Positions 32,009 to 41,122 of a stretch of DNA of 64,000 nucleotides are shown in pieces. The DNA is from Anaerohalosphaeraceae bacterium (GTDB lineage Bacteria > Planctomycetota > Phycisphaerae > Sedimentisphaerales > UBA12454). The notes below the pieces were generated by a model that made no database searches, was not told the DNA's origin, and worked only from the letters and a program-made list of their open reading frames with translations. Every line of letters starts with the position of its first letter. Positions within the stretch are counted from its first letter, which is position 1. The position numbers and the translations under genes were made by a program. The stretch is taken from positions 124,001 to 188,000 of the forward strand of contig JAIORA010000012.1 of NCBI GenBank assembly GCA_021108375.1, in the 5' to 3' direction.

Positions 32009-34203
32009 TATTTTTCGTCTCCATCCGCACCTGCCGAGTCGTTCACATCTGCCGATTCGTTGGAATCAGATGGCTGTTGTGCAATCCTGAAGTTCATCCG
32101 CTTATTGATATTTTCCGGCATATAGTGGTCAAAAATCAGAGCTTGTACTGTCATAGCATCCTGCTTATACGCTATCGTACCGCGAATCTGATTATAATAA
32201 TCAACACTTCCGTATTCGCGGGTCATATCTTTCATACAGTAGTAAACCTTGAAAGGTTTATATTCTATCATCAACGGCAGCGTCCTGGGCTTTTCCTGTC
32301 CCGGGCCAAATTCGCTTTCAGCAATATCCACAAACCTGTTATATTGTTGAATCTGACTCATATAAAGTTCCGGCATCGGCATATCCTCGCTCATCGTCTC
32401 CGCCAAAGACAGGCTCTGCCTTGCAAAACTTACCGGCCGCAGCGAAACTAAAATCTCCGGATAATCCGCTACCAGACTCTTCTGAAATTCTTCCGCCACT
32501 TTGTCCCAATCTTCGTTCTGACCGACTTTGGCCATAAACTCGCTGGCTTTGGTCTTTGCGACTTGCATTGCCTCAACGCGTTTTAAATCCTTGCTGACGA
32601 GTGCTTTGATGGAAACAACGTTATCCTCAACCTCGATTGTTAAATCGGGACTGAGCATATTTTTTGTATAGCTGTAATTTACATTCTCTGCCGCTTGGGC
32701 AGGGGCATAATCAACAACTCTCACCGCCGCCACGTTTTCCGGCTGGCTGGTTCCGCTAAACAGCGGGCCGATACTCAGATAAACTTTAGGCTTAACAGCT
32801 TCATATGCGCCAAGAGCGGTAACACCAAGCTCATCGATTGCAAACACTAATTTCGCCAGCGGCGCAGACATCCGACTTTGACCCTGCATCATAAGGTATC
32901 CAAACACAGAGTTCTTCTGAACCTGCTCAATACTAATGAGTCCAGTCTTACCATTGGCAACCGGGATACCGTATTTACTCTCGATTTTTGCCGCTGCCGA
33001 GGCATAACTTCCAGCCTTTGCCTTAAAGTCTTCTGTTGTGGCAGTGGCGAAATCAATATCCGCAAACCCTGCCTCAGCTAGCTCTATCGCCTCGTTTATA
33101 ATAACTGAACTTTTGCTGACAATTTTCCTGTTAAGCAAAGCTGTTTTTATGAGCGAAGCAACTTCCGCATAACTCTCCTGCTTTGAAACCATCTCAGAGT
33201 TCGGGTCCTGCTCATCTTTTTTTACCTGCTCTGTAAACTGTTCGAGATTAGCCTGATAATACCGCTCTAACTCATCATCCAACGGCTCAGCCACAAGTTT
33301 TTTGACATCGTCGCATTTTACAACCATATATTCCAGTTGAACTCTCGGCCCGATTTTATAGCCAAATCCGTATGGGTTATCTTCTGACGACTGGCCGGGA
33401 TAAACATCTTTATATTTATCAAAATTCGCCGCGATTTGCTCAGCCTCAGGCTCGCCGGTTTTGTCGAGAAAGCTCTCAGCATTAAACGTAACCGCCTCGG
33501 CATTGATAGTCTTAAACTGCTTAGCGAAAGCATTACACAGCTGCGCCTCTGTTATATCTTCAACTTCTGAGACGATATTGGCATAAGCAACAACAAGGAA
33601 TGAATCCGCAAAAATCTGTAGTATCTCGTTCTCGGTCATATGATAAGTTGAGCTGAGACTTTTAACAACTTCCGCTGCGCTGACACCGCCGGTTATTTGC
33701 GGGATTATCTTTTTTAGTATCGTCCCGGCAGTCTCTGTAGATACCGCACACCCGCTGCGTTTAGCCTCGGCTCTGAGAAGTATCCACAACAGCTCACTCT
33801 TGCCGGCAGACTGTTCAAAAAACTTGTCAATTTTCCGATTGCTCACCTGCAGCTGCGCTTCTGACTTCATTCGTTTAATCTGGTCGCTCACAACAGCACC
33901 CGGAACCGATTGACCAAAGAGCATATGCCCAAGAAGAACCATTCTCAAATCGTTCTGGCTGAAAAATATCTTATCAGTGTAAAGCCCACTAAGAACGCTC
34001 AACTCAACTGTCGCTGCCTTTATATCGTTGAGGGTAATTTTTTTATCGTCGGCGTACAGCCAATATGCCGTGCTGGGGCTGTTAAACTTGGGCCTTGACA
34101 ACTGGGTCAAAAGCTGCGGAACTACAAAGGCTACCATAATTAAAATGACGAAAATCGCCATAAGTTTGGTCATATTCTTACGAATCCACTTCACTAAATG
34201 CAT
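32008..34203 (-). CDS. SurA_N/PpiD-like membrane-anchored chaperone
   Basis: 731 residues, ribosome-binding site GGAGAACG. A membrane anchor at about 14-32 (LMAIFVILIMVAFVVPQLL) is followed by a SurA_N-type helical domain in which the conserved DIKAATVELSVLSGLY region lies near residue 57. A long helical and beta periplasmic part follows, and the Ser/Asp/Glu-rich C-terminus is disordered. Architecture resembles PpiD, but I see no clear PPIC peptidyl-prolyl isomerase domain, so a holdase function is likelier. First gene of a three-gene operon. Confidence 0.65.
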   Translation of the reverse strand: MHLVKWIRKNMTKLMAIFVILIMVAFVVPQLLTQLSRPKFNSPSTAYWLYADDKKITLNDIKAATVELSVLSGLYTDKIFFSQNDLRMVLLGHMLFGQSVPGAVVSDQIKRMKSEAQLQVSNRKIDKFFEQSAGKSELLWILLRAEAKRSGCAVSTETAGTILKKIIPQITGGVSAAEVVKSLSSTYHMTENEILQIFADSFLVVAYANIVSEVEDITEAQLCNAFAKQFKTINAEAVTFNAESFLDKTGEPEAEQIAANFDKYKDVYPGQSSEDNPYGFGYKIGPRVQLEYMVVKCDDVKKLVAEPLDDELERYYQANLEQFTEQVKKDEQDPNSEMVSKQESYAEVASLIKTALLNRKIVSKSSVIINEAIELAEAGFADIDFATATTEDFKAKAGSYASAAAKIESKYGIPVANGKTGLISIEQVQKNSVFGYLMMQGQSRMSAPLAKLVFAIDELGVTALGAYEAVKPKVYLSIGPLFSGTSQPENVAAVRVVDYAPAQAAENVNYSYTKNMLSPDLTIEVEDNVVSIKALVSKDLKRVEAMQVAKTKASEFMAKVGQNEDWDKVAEEFQKSLVADYPEILVSLRPVSFARQSLSLAETMSEDMPMPELYMSQIQQYNRFVDIAESEFGPGQEKPRTLPLMIEYKPFKVYYCMKDMTREYGSVDYYNQIRGTIAYKQDAMTVQALIFDHYMPENINKRMNFRIAQQPSDSNESADVNDSAGADGDEK

Positions 34204-34443
34204 ATCGTTCTCCGTTCATCACAAAAGACTATAAAAGGGCTTAATCGCCCTAATCAAAACGAGTTAAAACGCAGAGTATAAGCCAAATCGCCCCGTTTGC
34301 AAGAAAAATAAAACACTGCCGGTAATCCCGCAAGTTGCTTAAATCTCACAAGTTAAAAGCCAAAATAGTTTAAATTTTCATTGCCTCTGCCCTCTGTCGG
34401 CATTATCATTTAGGAGTTCCCATATTCTTTAAGGAGTTTGAAA

Positions 34444-35226
34444 ATGACTGACGAATCCAAAAAACAGGACCAGCTGCTCGAAACAACAGATTATCTCGAA
34501 GCCATCGGAACCATCAAAAGTGCCAAAAACTTCCTCTTCTTTTTGAGCATTGTCTCCCTGCTCGTCCTCCAGAGCTGTTTTTGGTTTACCAGTTGCGGGT
34601 ATGTTGAAATAGGTCCAGACCAGGACATCTGCAAAACCGATTCATTTGTAGGCCAAATCTTCACCCTTTCTGTCGGTGCCAACGAACCCGCTTCAACTAT
34701 TATAGTCGATACCCAAAAGGCCGAGCAGATTGAACAAGCCGCCGCCATCTTAACCGCCGACCCCAACAGCCCTGCTCGGCCAGTCGTCGGCGAGCCGCAA
34801 GTCAAAGCCGCTATAAAAATTCAGTTTGCCCATATCGAATGGCTCGTGCAGTTCTGCAATTTCATATTGATTATTTCTGTTTTCGTTTACAGCCTTACGC
34901 TGCTGTTCGCTTTAAAAATTTCGCTCATAGGCAGGCTCGGCGGAATAAGCCATATCACCAAAGCATTTTACGTTTCGCTTTTCGCGATAGCTTTTTTACT
35001 TCCCTGGCAGACAATGTTTGATGGCGTTATATCCGGTGCGGTCTATCTGCCCTGTGAATTACTCGCAAAATGCTATAACTGTTCAGTCCAGTCGATGGCA
35101 GAACGAATCGTTATTCTCGGCAGGTTTACAGGCTTATGGCTCGTTGTCGTGGTATTACTCATCGCCGCACAGTTGCGGAGTATGAAATGGGCGAGGAACA
35201 TATTAAGAAGATTGGGAATCGCTTAA
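34444..35226 (+). CDS. Membrane protein of unknown function
   Basis: 260 residues from ATG 34444 (AAGGAG, 8-base spacing). Membrane segments at about 34-52, 143-163, 172-195 and 232-250, with a soluble loop (55-135) between the first two. The Cys pairs SCGYVEIGPDQDIC and CELLAKCYNC could form disulfides on the outside. No family recognised. It stands alone between divergent and convergent neighbours; the region before it (34204-34443) shows no other feature. Confidence 0.6.
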   Translation: MTDESKKQDQLLETTDYLEAIGTIKSAKNFLFFLSIVSLLVLQSCFWFTSCGYVEIGPDQDICKTDSFVGQIFTLSVGANEPASTIIVDTQKAEQIEQAAAILTADPNSPARPVVGEPQVKAAIKIQFAHIEWLVQFCNFILIISVFVYSLTLLFALKISLIGRLGGISHITKAFYVSLFAIAFLLPWQTMFDGVISGAVYLPCELLAKCYNCSVQSMAERIVILGRFTGLWLVVVVLLIAAQLRSMKWARNILRRLGIA

Positions 35227-35234
35227 GATTATTT

Positions 35235-35262
35235 GTCATTGCGAGCACAGCGCGGCAATCTC
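35235..35262. repeat. Dispersed GTCATTGCGAGC repeat
   Basis: GTCATTGCGAGCACAGCGCG followed by GCAATCTC, an inverted-repeat unit in the short gap between two convergent genes. Confidence 0.7.
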
Positions 35263-35285
35263 AATCTTTCGTGTGGCTCATTGCC

Positions 35286-35849
35286 CTAAAAGCGCCAGTG
35301 CTTGGGGTAAACAATTTTGGAATGTTGGATGTTGAACTTACGGCTCAGCACTTCAGTCAATTCCGCTGTCCTGGTCAATTGGTAATCGCTTGCCGGAGCG
35401 CCTTTTTCTCTGCCGATTACGCATATCCTAACGGTTTTGCTCGTGCCGTACCACGTCCCACCTTGCAGAGCAGACCACTGATTCCGCCATTTCTCTGTCG
35501 ATTCGATTTGCCCGTCGAGAGCACCAAGCGAATTGCATACAAGAAAATGGAAGTTAACATCGTCAGAACTGGTCAACCCGCTAAGCGATGCGAGTTGGTC
35601 AACGTTGCCGCCGTTGGTATTGCTGTAATAGACTTCAATCCTGTCCCATCTCTCTGCAGTAACGGCCTGACGCGAAGTAACAACGGAAGAAATCGGGCCG
35701 AGTGATGAATAACTTGCCAGACTGAAAGCCCCTGCGGAGATGGATTTGTTATCGAGAACCATTAAAACCGCCGCCCCCGCCGTCATCGAAACGACTAAGC
35801 TCAATAATATCTTTGCGGCTCTGGGCTGGTTTGACATCGTAAAATCCAT
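35286..35849 (-). CDS. Membrane-anchored protein with degenerate amidase-like domain
   Basis: 187 residues with an N-terminal anchor (about 13-32). The C-terminal domain reads WDRIEVYYSNTNGG, then VNFHFLVCNSLGALDGQIES and W..QW. This parallels the I.IHHS.T, YHF.I.NG.G..DG and W..Q pattern of amidase_2/peptidoglycan-recognition domains. The zinc-binding first His of that fold is Tyr here (YYS), so it would bind rather than cut peptidoglycan. This is my reading of a weak similarity. Start codon support is poor; Met5 is an alternative. Confidence 0.45.
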   Translation of the reverse strand: MDFTMSNQPRAAKILLSLVVSMTAGAAVLMVLDNKSISAGAFSLASYSSLGPISSVVTSRQAVTAERWDRIEVYYSNTNGGNVDQLASLSGLTSSDDVNFHFLVCNSLGALDGQIESTEKWRNQWSALQGGTWYGTSKTVRICVIGREKGAPASDYQLTRTAELTEVLSRKFNIQHSKIVYPKHWRF

Positions 35850-36185
35850 TATCTAAGTTGGCGATTCCTTCGGTTTTCAGCGGGTGCTTACAAATCTGCA
35901 TCTAACTATAAGTGGTATCGGCCTTGCGGTAAAGTTTTTATGAGCGATTTTTTCAAAAAATTTATGTTTTTCAACAAATTTATGTTTTTGCTGCCGAGCC
36001 GAACCTTGAAACGAAAAACAAATTGGAAAATCTCAGATAATATCGGCCATAACTGAAATAGATTTGGAGAAAAATTTGGCTTCGCAGCGCCAAAAATATG
36101 TGGACTCAAAAACACCACTTAGTTTTTTCCTCTTTGTGCCTTTGTGGCTTAGTGGCTATAAATAATCCGCGTAATTCACGGCTAA
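35850..36185. other. Intergenic region, filler repeats only
   Basis: No gene is seen. It contains phrases also found in other gaps: CTTTGTGCCTTTGTGGCTTA and AATCCGCGTAATTCACGGC (compare 3250, 37417 and 37570). Confidence 0.5.
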
Positions 36186-37217
36186 TTAAAAACACCCTGC
36201 GATTTTCTCCCCGCAGTCGCTGCACTTGCCATCATCAAGGTTATTTTGCGAAACATAAAATCCATCTCGTTCGATTAACAAACCCCCGCAGCCCGGACAG
36301 TAAGTGTTTTCCGTCCCAGCCGACGGCAAATTGCCGATGTAAACATACTTCATCCCCGCCCGCCGGGCAATATCATACGCCCGCCGCAGCGTCTCTGCTG
36401 GCGTCGCCGCTGAATCTCGGCATTCATACTGCGGATAGAACCTGCTCAAATGCCAAGGCGTATCCACCCCAGCCTTACTCACCAAAAACTCCGCCATAGC
36501 GCCGAGCTCATCGTCCGAATCGTTCTCGCCCGGCACAATAAGCGTCGTAACCTCCATCCACATATCAGTATGCCTTGCGACATACTCAATACTCTCAAGT
36601 ACAGGCCGTAACTTCGCCCCGCAAAGTTTTTTGTAATAACCATCGCTAAACGCCTTAAGGTCTATATTGATTGCGTCCAGCCAACCGCCCGCTGAGTCTA
36701 TTGCTTTAGTAGTCATATACCCATTCGATACAAACAAATTCGCCAGCCCTGCCTTTTTAGCTTCTCTGCCGCAAGCCGCCGCAAACTCCATAAACACCGT
36801 AGGCTCGGTATAAGTATAGGCAACGCTTTTGCATTTATTTTCGATTGCCATCGCGACAATTTTTTCGGGACTAAGGTTTTGTCCCTGTATATCCTGTTCG
36901 CTTTTCACCTGGCTAATCTGCCAGTTCTGACAGAACCTGCATTTAAAATTGCATCCGCTCGCAGCGATGGAGAAAGTTTTTGAACCTGGCCGGAAATGAA
37001 AGAAGGGCTTTTTTTCAATAGGGTCTGCCCCCGCGGCGCAGACTTTGTGATAGTTGAGCGAGTACAGCGTCCCGCCAACGTTTTTTCTTACTCTGCACCG
37101 CCCGCATTCACCTTGCGGGATTACGCAACGGAAGTTGCAGAGATTGCATTGAACCTTTTCGCTATCAAGGCGGGCAAAGAGCATCGCTTCTTTCAAATTT
37201 TCACTATTTTCGGACAT
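36186..37217 (-). CDS. amrS: AmmeMemoRadiSam-system radical SAM enzyme
   Basis: 343 residues. N-terminal Cys pairs (CNLCNFRC, CGRCRVR), then the radical SAM motif CNFKCRFC (CxxxCxxC) within FSIAASGCNFKCRFCQNWQI, and SVAYTYTEPTVFMEFA. The C-terminal Cys motifs (CPGCGG and CSDCGEKIAG) suggest a zinc knuckle. This family, related to pyruvate-formate-lyase activating enzymes, is found with the AMMECR1 and Memo proteins; its product is unsettled. The partner genes are not in the window. No strong ribosome-binding site. Confidence 0.85.
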   Translation of the reverse strand: MSENSENLKEAMLFARLDSEKVQCNLCNFRCVIPQGECGRCRVRKNVGGTLYSLNYHKVCAAGADPIEKKPFFHFRPGSKTFSIAASGCNFKCRFCQNWQISQVKSEQDIQGQNLSPEKIVAMAIENKCKSVAYTYTEPTVFMEFAAACGREAKKAGLANLFVSNGYMTTKAIDSAGGWLDAINIDLKAFSDGYYKKLCGAKLRPVLESIEYVARHTDMWMEVTTLIVPGENDSDDELGAMAEFLVSKAGVDTPWHLSRFYPQYECRDSAATPAETLRRAYDIARRAGMKYVYIGNLPSAGTENTYCPGCGGLLIERDGFYVSQNNLDDGKCSDCGEKIAGCF

Positions 37218-37296
37218 ATTTTTTTCACATCGCCATTAGCCTCCAGGTCTTGCCCTGGGGGTATCTGCATATTGACTATCCCGTTCATATCGCCTT

Positions 37297-37361
37297 AGTA
37301 GCCGAGCAGCGAAAGCTGCCGGATAAGGTTGTTGTCATTGCGAGCGCAGCGCGACAATCTC
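37297..37361. repeat. Composite dispersed repeat, copy 3
   Basis: TAGTAGCCGAGCAGCGAAAG followed by CTGCCGGA, a 9-base linker, and GTCATTGCGAGCGCAGCGCG followed by ACAATCTC. Closest to the 2132-2194 copy. Confidence 0.75.
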
Positions 37362-37367
37362 GGTTTT

Positions 37368-37479
37368 GTCATACCCGCGAAAGCGGGTATCCATTTTTCT
37401 ATACCTTGTTTTTTAATCCGCGTAATCCGTGAAATCCGCGGTTAATTTCTTTTGTCATACCCGCGAAAGCGGGTATCCA
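37368..37479. repeat. Two identical 26-bp palindromic repeats
   Basis: GTCATACCCGCGAAAGCGGG followed by TATCCA occurs at 37368-37393 and again at 37454-37479. Each can form a hairpin (ATACCCGC/GCGGGTAT). A diverged copy is at 21384-21409. The 60-base spacer is filled by another repeat phrase, so this is not a CRISPR array. Confidence 0.8.
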
Positions 37480-37590
37480 ATTTTTATCTTTTTTAAAATC
37501 AGTGTTAATCCCCCGCACCAAATTACGGCAGCAGCCTATTTGGTGTCGGGACAAGCGTGTCTAAAATTTTGTGTCTCCAAGTCTTCGTGG

Positions 37591-40473
37591 CTAATTAAGC
37601 CCAAACGCTTCCGCCAGAACTTTAATCGGATGCACTGCTTTTTTGCCGGTTAAATGTTCGATTTGCATTTTGCACGTGGAGCATTCGGTGATAATTGTTT
37701 CCGCCGAACTTTCTCTGACTGCCTCTGCCAGTGTTGCTCCGATTTTTTCGCTGAGCGCATAATTCTTTTTCTGCATCCCAAACGTCCCCGCAATCCCGCA
37801 GCAGCCCGCATCAAGGTCTGTAATATCAGCACCAATCAATTCGCGTAAAAGCTCAACCGCCGCACCACTACCCAACGATTTCAAATGACACGGACAGTGA
37901 TAAGCCATCGCATCAGCCTTCTTAACATCGCCGCCGGTTTTGAGCTTACCGTCTTTATGCAGAGCCAGCAGATAGTTGAACAATTCAAACGTATTTTCCG
38001 AAACCGCTTTCGCTCGTTCGCTATCGATAAAAAACCGCATATCCTCTTTAAGACACAGTGCCGCACTCGGCTCAGAACAAATAATTTTGCGCCCGGCCTC
38101 AACCCCCGGCCACAGATGCTCAACATTATAAGCCAAATCCTTTTTACTCGTCCGAACATCCCCGTAAACAACTCCCGGCAGAGGCGCAGACCGCTGGTCA
38201 GGCACAATCACATCTATATTATTGTACCGCAGAAATTTTATAACAGCAAAGCCTAACTCGTGGTCGTTGTAGTTAGCGTATGCATCCGTAAAATAAACAA
38301 CTTTATCAACCGGATTTTCGATTGCCCCGGCAGAGGCAAGAAACTTGCGGGCTTTTTTAACAAAACTCGCTCGCTCAAACCTCGGCATCGCTCTCCTGCT
38401 GTCGATACCGAGCACTTTTTCCATAACCCACTTGAGCGCTCCAAGCGATATAACAAAGTTACTGATTGGCGCAAACGCTCCCGCCAGAATACTCATCAGC
38501 CGATTATGGCTCAAAGTTTTAGCTGTTATGCTTAAGCCATTTTTCGCCGCTCGCCTTGCTCGTGCTTCGATTATCACTTTCGATACATCCACACCAGCCG
38601 GACATTCGACAGCACACATTTTGCAATTTACGCAGGACGAAAGAATCTTGTCAAATTCGACTGATTCAAATTCCTGCTCACTGATAAGCCCTTTCGCCCA
38701 GGCGCTAATCAAATTTATTTTTGCTCTGGAACTGTAAATCTCATCTCCGGTCGCACGAAACACCGGACACATCCGCAACGGACTTTGCGTGCTTCTGCAC
38801 AGGCCGCAGCCGGTACATTGAATCAGCTCAAAAGCAAATTCATCTTTATCGAAAAGCAGGGTAGTTTTGACTTTGTCATCTAATATCTTTTTCTCCGCCC
38901 GAAGATTCGTAGTCATTATTTTCGGGTCGTCGTTTATTATCTTTCCGGGGTTGAGCATATTCTGCGGGTCGAAAATCTGTTTCACCATTTGCAGAATTTC
39001 GTAAAACTCTTCGCCATACTGTTTCTTTATAAATGCCGCGCGAACTAATCCGTCAGCGTGTTCGCCGCTAATCGACCCGCCCAAAGACCACGCTAAATTG
39101 AAAACATCGTCAGCGATTTTCCCCATTTTCTCTAAATCTTTTTCACATCCCAAATCCAGCCAAGGCCGAATATGCAGCTCGCCATCGCCGGCGTGTCCAT
39201 AATAAACCAGTTCGACATCATACTTTTCCCCGATTTCCACAAGGCCGGCAATATACTCACCCAGCTTGCTGTTATCGACCGAAACATCCTCCACGAAAGG
39301 CACAGGCTGGGCGTAGCCCTTCCTCCTGCTCAGCAGAGGCACCGCGTCTTTTCGACACTTCCAAAGCCGCTCCTGCGACTGCTTGTCCAGAACTTTCATA
39401 CTGTCGTATGCAAACGTGCCAGCCTGAGCAATAGTGTTATCAATTTTTTCGATTACTTCCTGCCGGCCATCGCCGATATGTTCCACCAGTAGCGACGCTG
39501 CCGAAACCGGGTTTAGCAAATCGCGATATTCCGCAAACGCCTCGCGCGCGGTTTTTATAAGATTGCCATCCATCAATTCACAGGCCGCCGCGCCACTATC
39601 GGCGATTATCGGCACAACTTTTGCCATCTTACCCATCGAGTCAAATTCCAACTGAACAACGCCTTTGAATTTTGGTACTTCAACGCTGCGCAAAGTTATT
39701 TCTGTAAAGACCGCCAGCGTCCCTTCTGAGCCGGCCAGCAATTTCGCAAGGTCGATTTTTCCATCACTGGCAACACCCGCAACATTATATCCGCTCCGGT
39801 TTCGCTTTGTCGGTGGCATAGCTTTTTCGATTATTTCGGAATTTTCCGCAAGCAGTTTCAGGCAATTCGCTGCGATACCCCGCAATTTTGGACTCTCGAT
39901 TTTTTCGGGGACAATTCCATTCGTAATCTCGACCAGCTCGCCGCCAGCCAGAACAGCCTGTATTTTCTCAACGTATTCTGCGATATGCCCAAACTGCAGC
40001 GAATGAGCGCCGGTGGCATTGTTAGCGACTACCCCACCGATAACGGCACGATTGCCGCTGGATGGGTCTGGGCCAATTTTTCTGCCGAACGGAGCAAGAT
40101 AATTATTCAAATCATCAAGTACCACACCACCCTGACAGGTTACTGTGCTGTTTTTTTCATCGATACCGATTATTTTGTTCATATAGCTGGTCATATCGAG
40201 CATTATGCCGACGGTCAGCGATTCGCCGGCAAGGCCGCTTCCGCCGCCGCGAGCGGTTATGGGAATTTTGTTTTCGCAGGCATACCGCACGGCTTCCGAG
40301 ACATCGGCAGCGGTTTTAGGCGAGACAACGCACAACGGAATAATCTGATATATGCTCGCATCGGTGCTACAGGCGACTCTGTTGAATATACTTGCGCTAC
40401 AGTGGCCGGAAATTAGTTTTGAAATTTCCGCCGCGACTTTTTCAGAGTTCGTTTTTTTTAAGGCTTTGCTCAT
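37591..40473 (-). CDS. FAD-binding oxidoreductase fused to FeS/CCG module (D-2-hydroxyacid dehydrogenase type)
   Basis: 960 residues, ribosome-binding site GAGGAAAG. Residues about 1-480 form a GlcD/vanillyl-oxidase-type flavoprotein: PITARGGGSGLAGESLTVGI, DPSSGNRAVIGGVVANNATG, ISGEHADGLVRA and the terminal FDPQNMLNPGKI. Residues about 550-640 carry two 4Fe-4S motifs (CTGCGLCRSTQSPLRMC and CVNCKMCAVECP). Residues about 690-960 are a GlcF-like CCG domain (AYHCPCHLKSLGSG, AGCCGIAGTFG, ECSTCKMQIEHL). Such fusions oxidise D-lactate, glycolate or D-2-hydroxyglutarate and pass electrons to the respiratory chain. The substrate cannot be told from sequence. Confidence 0.88.
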   Translation of the reverse strand: MSKALKKTNSEKVAAEISKLISGHCSASIFNRVACSTDASIYQIIPLCVVSPKTAADVSEAVRYACENKIPITARGGGSGLAGESLTVGIMLDMTSYMNKIIGIDEKNSTVTCQGGVVLDDLNNYLAPFGRKIGPDPSSGNRAVIGGVVANNATGAHSLQFGHIAEYVEKIQAVLAGGELVEITNGIVPEKIESPKLRGIAANCLKLLAENSEIIEKAMPPTKRNRSGYNVAGVASDGKIDLAKLLAGSEGTLAVFTEITLRSVEVPKFKGVVQLEFDSMGKMAKVVPIIADSGAAACELMDGNLIKTAREAFAEYRDLLNPVSAASLLVEHIGDGRQEVIEKIDNTIAQAGTFAYDSMKVLDKQSQERLWKCRKDAVPLLSRRKGYAQPVPFVEDVSVDNSKLGEYIAGLVEIGEKYDVELVYYGHAGDGELHIRPWLDLGCEKDLEKMGKIADDVFNLAWSLGGSISGEHADGLVRAAFIKKQYGEEFYEILQMVKQIFDPQNMLNPGKIINDDPKIMTTNLRAEKKILDDKVKTTLLFDKDEFAFELIQCTGCGLCRSTQSPLRMCPVFRATGDEIYSSRAKINLISAWAKGLISEQEFESVEFDKILSSCVNCKMCAVECPAGVDVSKVIIEARARRAAKNGLSITAKTLSHNRLMSILAGAFAPISNFVISLGALKWVMEKVLGIDSRRAMPRFERASFVKKARKFLASAGAIENPVDKVVYFTDAYANYNDHELGFAVIKFLRYNNIDVIVPDQRSAPLPGVVYGDVRTSKKDLAYNVEHLWPGVEAGRKIICSEPSAALCLKEDMRFFIDSERAKAVSENTFELFNYLLALHKDGKLKTGGDVKKADAMAYHCPCHLKSLGSGAAVELLRELIGADITDLDAGCCGIAGTFGMQKKNYALSEKIGATLAEAVRESSAETIITECSTCKMQIEHLTGKKAVHPIKVLAEAFGLN

Positions 40474-40569
40474 CTTTCCTCACAAAATTTTTCACGCTTC
40501 TATTGTAGTTTATGGGCCTTGTTTTGTCTATCTTTTGGGTGCATTGGGTAGCAGTTTGCGCACAATTTC

Positions 40570-40810
40570 GGGTAGCAAAACGCATACAATTCGGCTCAAA
40601 ATTGTAGCAGAACGCGCAATTCTTGACAAATCGGCCATCAAAACATGCCCTAAATTGAAAATTTTTGGTACGTTTTGGCGCAAAACTACACAAAAGTGCT
40701 CAGTTTTTCACGTTTTTGAACGTTTTTAAAACCCACTTTGCGCGTTCTGCAACGTTTGGCATATTTTCGCATTCAACTAAGTGTCTTGTGCGAAAAATTA
40801 GCCACGAAGG
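40570..40810 (-). repeat. About 230-bp long repeat, copy 2 (inverted relative to 3260-3490)
   Basis: The reverse complement runs from CCTTCGTGGCTAATTT to GCGTTTTGCTACCC and matches 3260-3490, nearly identical over the last 130 bases. At its left edge, short related units follow each other (GGGTAGCAGTTTGCGCACAA at about 40547, GGGTAGCAAAACGCATACAA at about 40570, GTAGCAGAACGCGCAATTC at about 40603). Confidence 0.85.
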
Positions 40811-41122
40811 CTCATTTCAACAGGCCAAATTGTCAGGCTGCCCCTGTCAAAACTGTAGTTTTGTCCTACCCTTATTTGCTGGCAATAACAGTAACTACCT
40901 GTTTAAAAAGGCTTTGCGTTTTTATAGCTCTATTACCAACCCAGTGGCACATAATTTGCTCATAGGTATAATGTTAAAATTTGTTTGCCGGACTGGAAAA
41001 ATAAGACCGGCGATGTTTTAGATTCACTTATTACAAGCGTAATTTGACACACCGTTCTTAGTTTCCCACCCGCTTAAAAATATGCGCCAAATAAACTATT
41101 AATTAAAAGAACGGTTAAATAT
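40811..41122. other. Spacer before the 490-residue gene
   Basis: AT-rich and without a gene. It begins just past the long repeat and has no counterpart next to the parent copy at 3.2 kb, so it arrived with the downstream gene. No clear promoter is seen. Confidence 0.4.

Larger units (their letters stand above)
37218..37590. other. Repeat-filled intergenic region
   Basis: No gene. It consists almost wholly of dispersed repeats: the composite module (37297-37361), two identical palindromic units (37368-37393, 37454-37479), and the phrases AATCCGCGTAATCCGTGAAA (about 37415) and TTGTGTCTCCAAGTCTTCGT (about 37569). Confidence 0.7.

Noticed and set aside
37368-37479. Two identical 26-bp palindromic repeats with a 60-base spacer, as a CRISPR seed
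   Set aside because: Only two units, the spacer is another dispersed repeat, a third diverged unit lies 16 kb away, and there are no cas genes.
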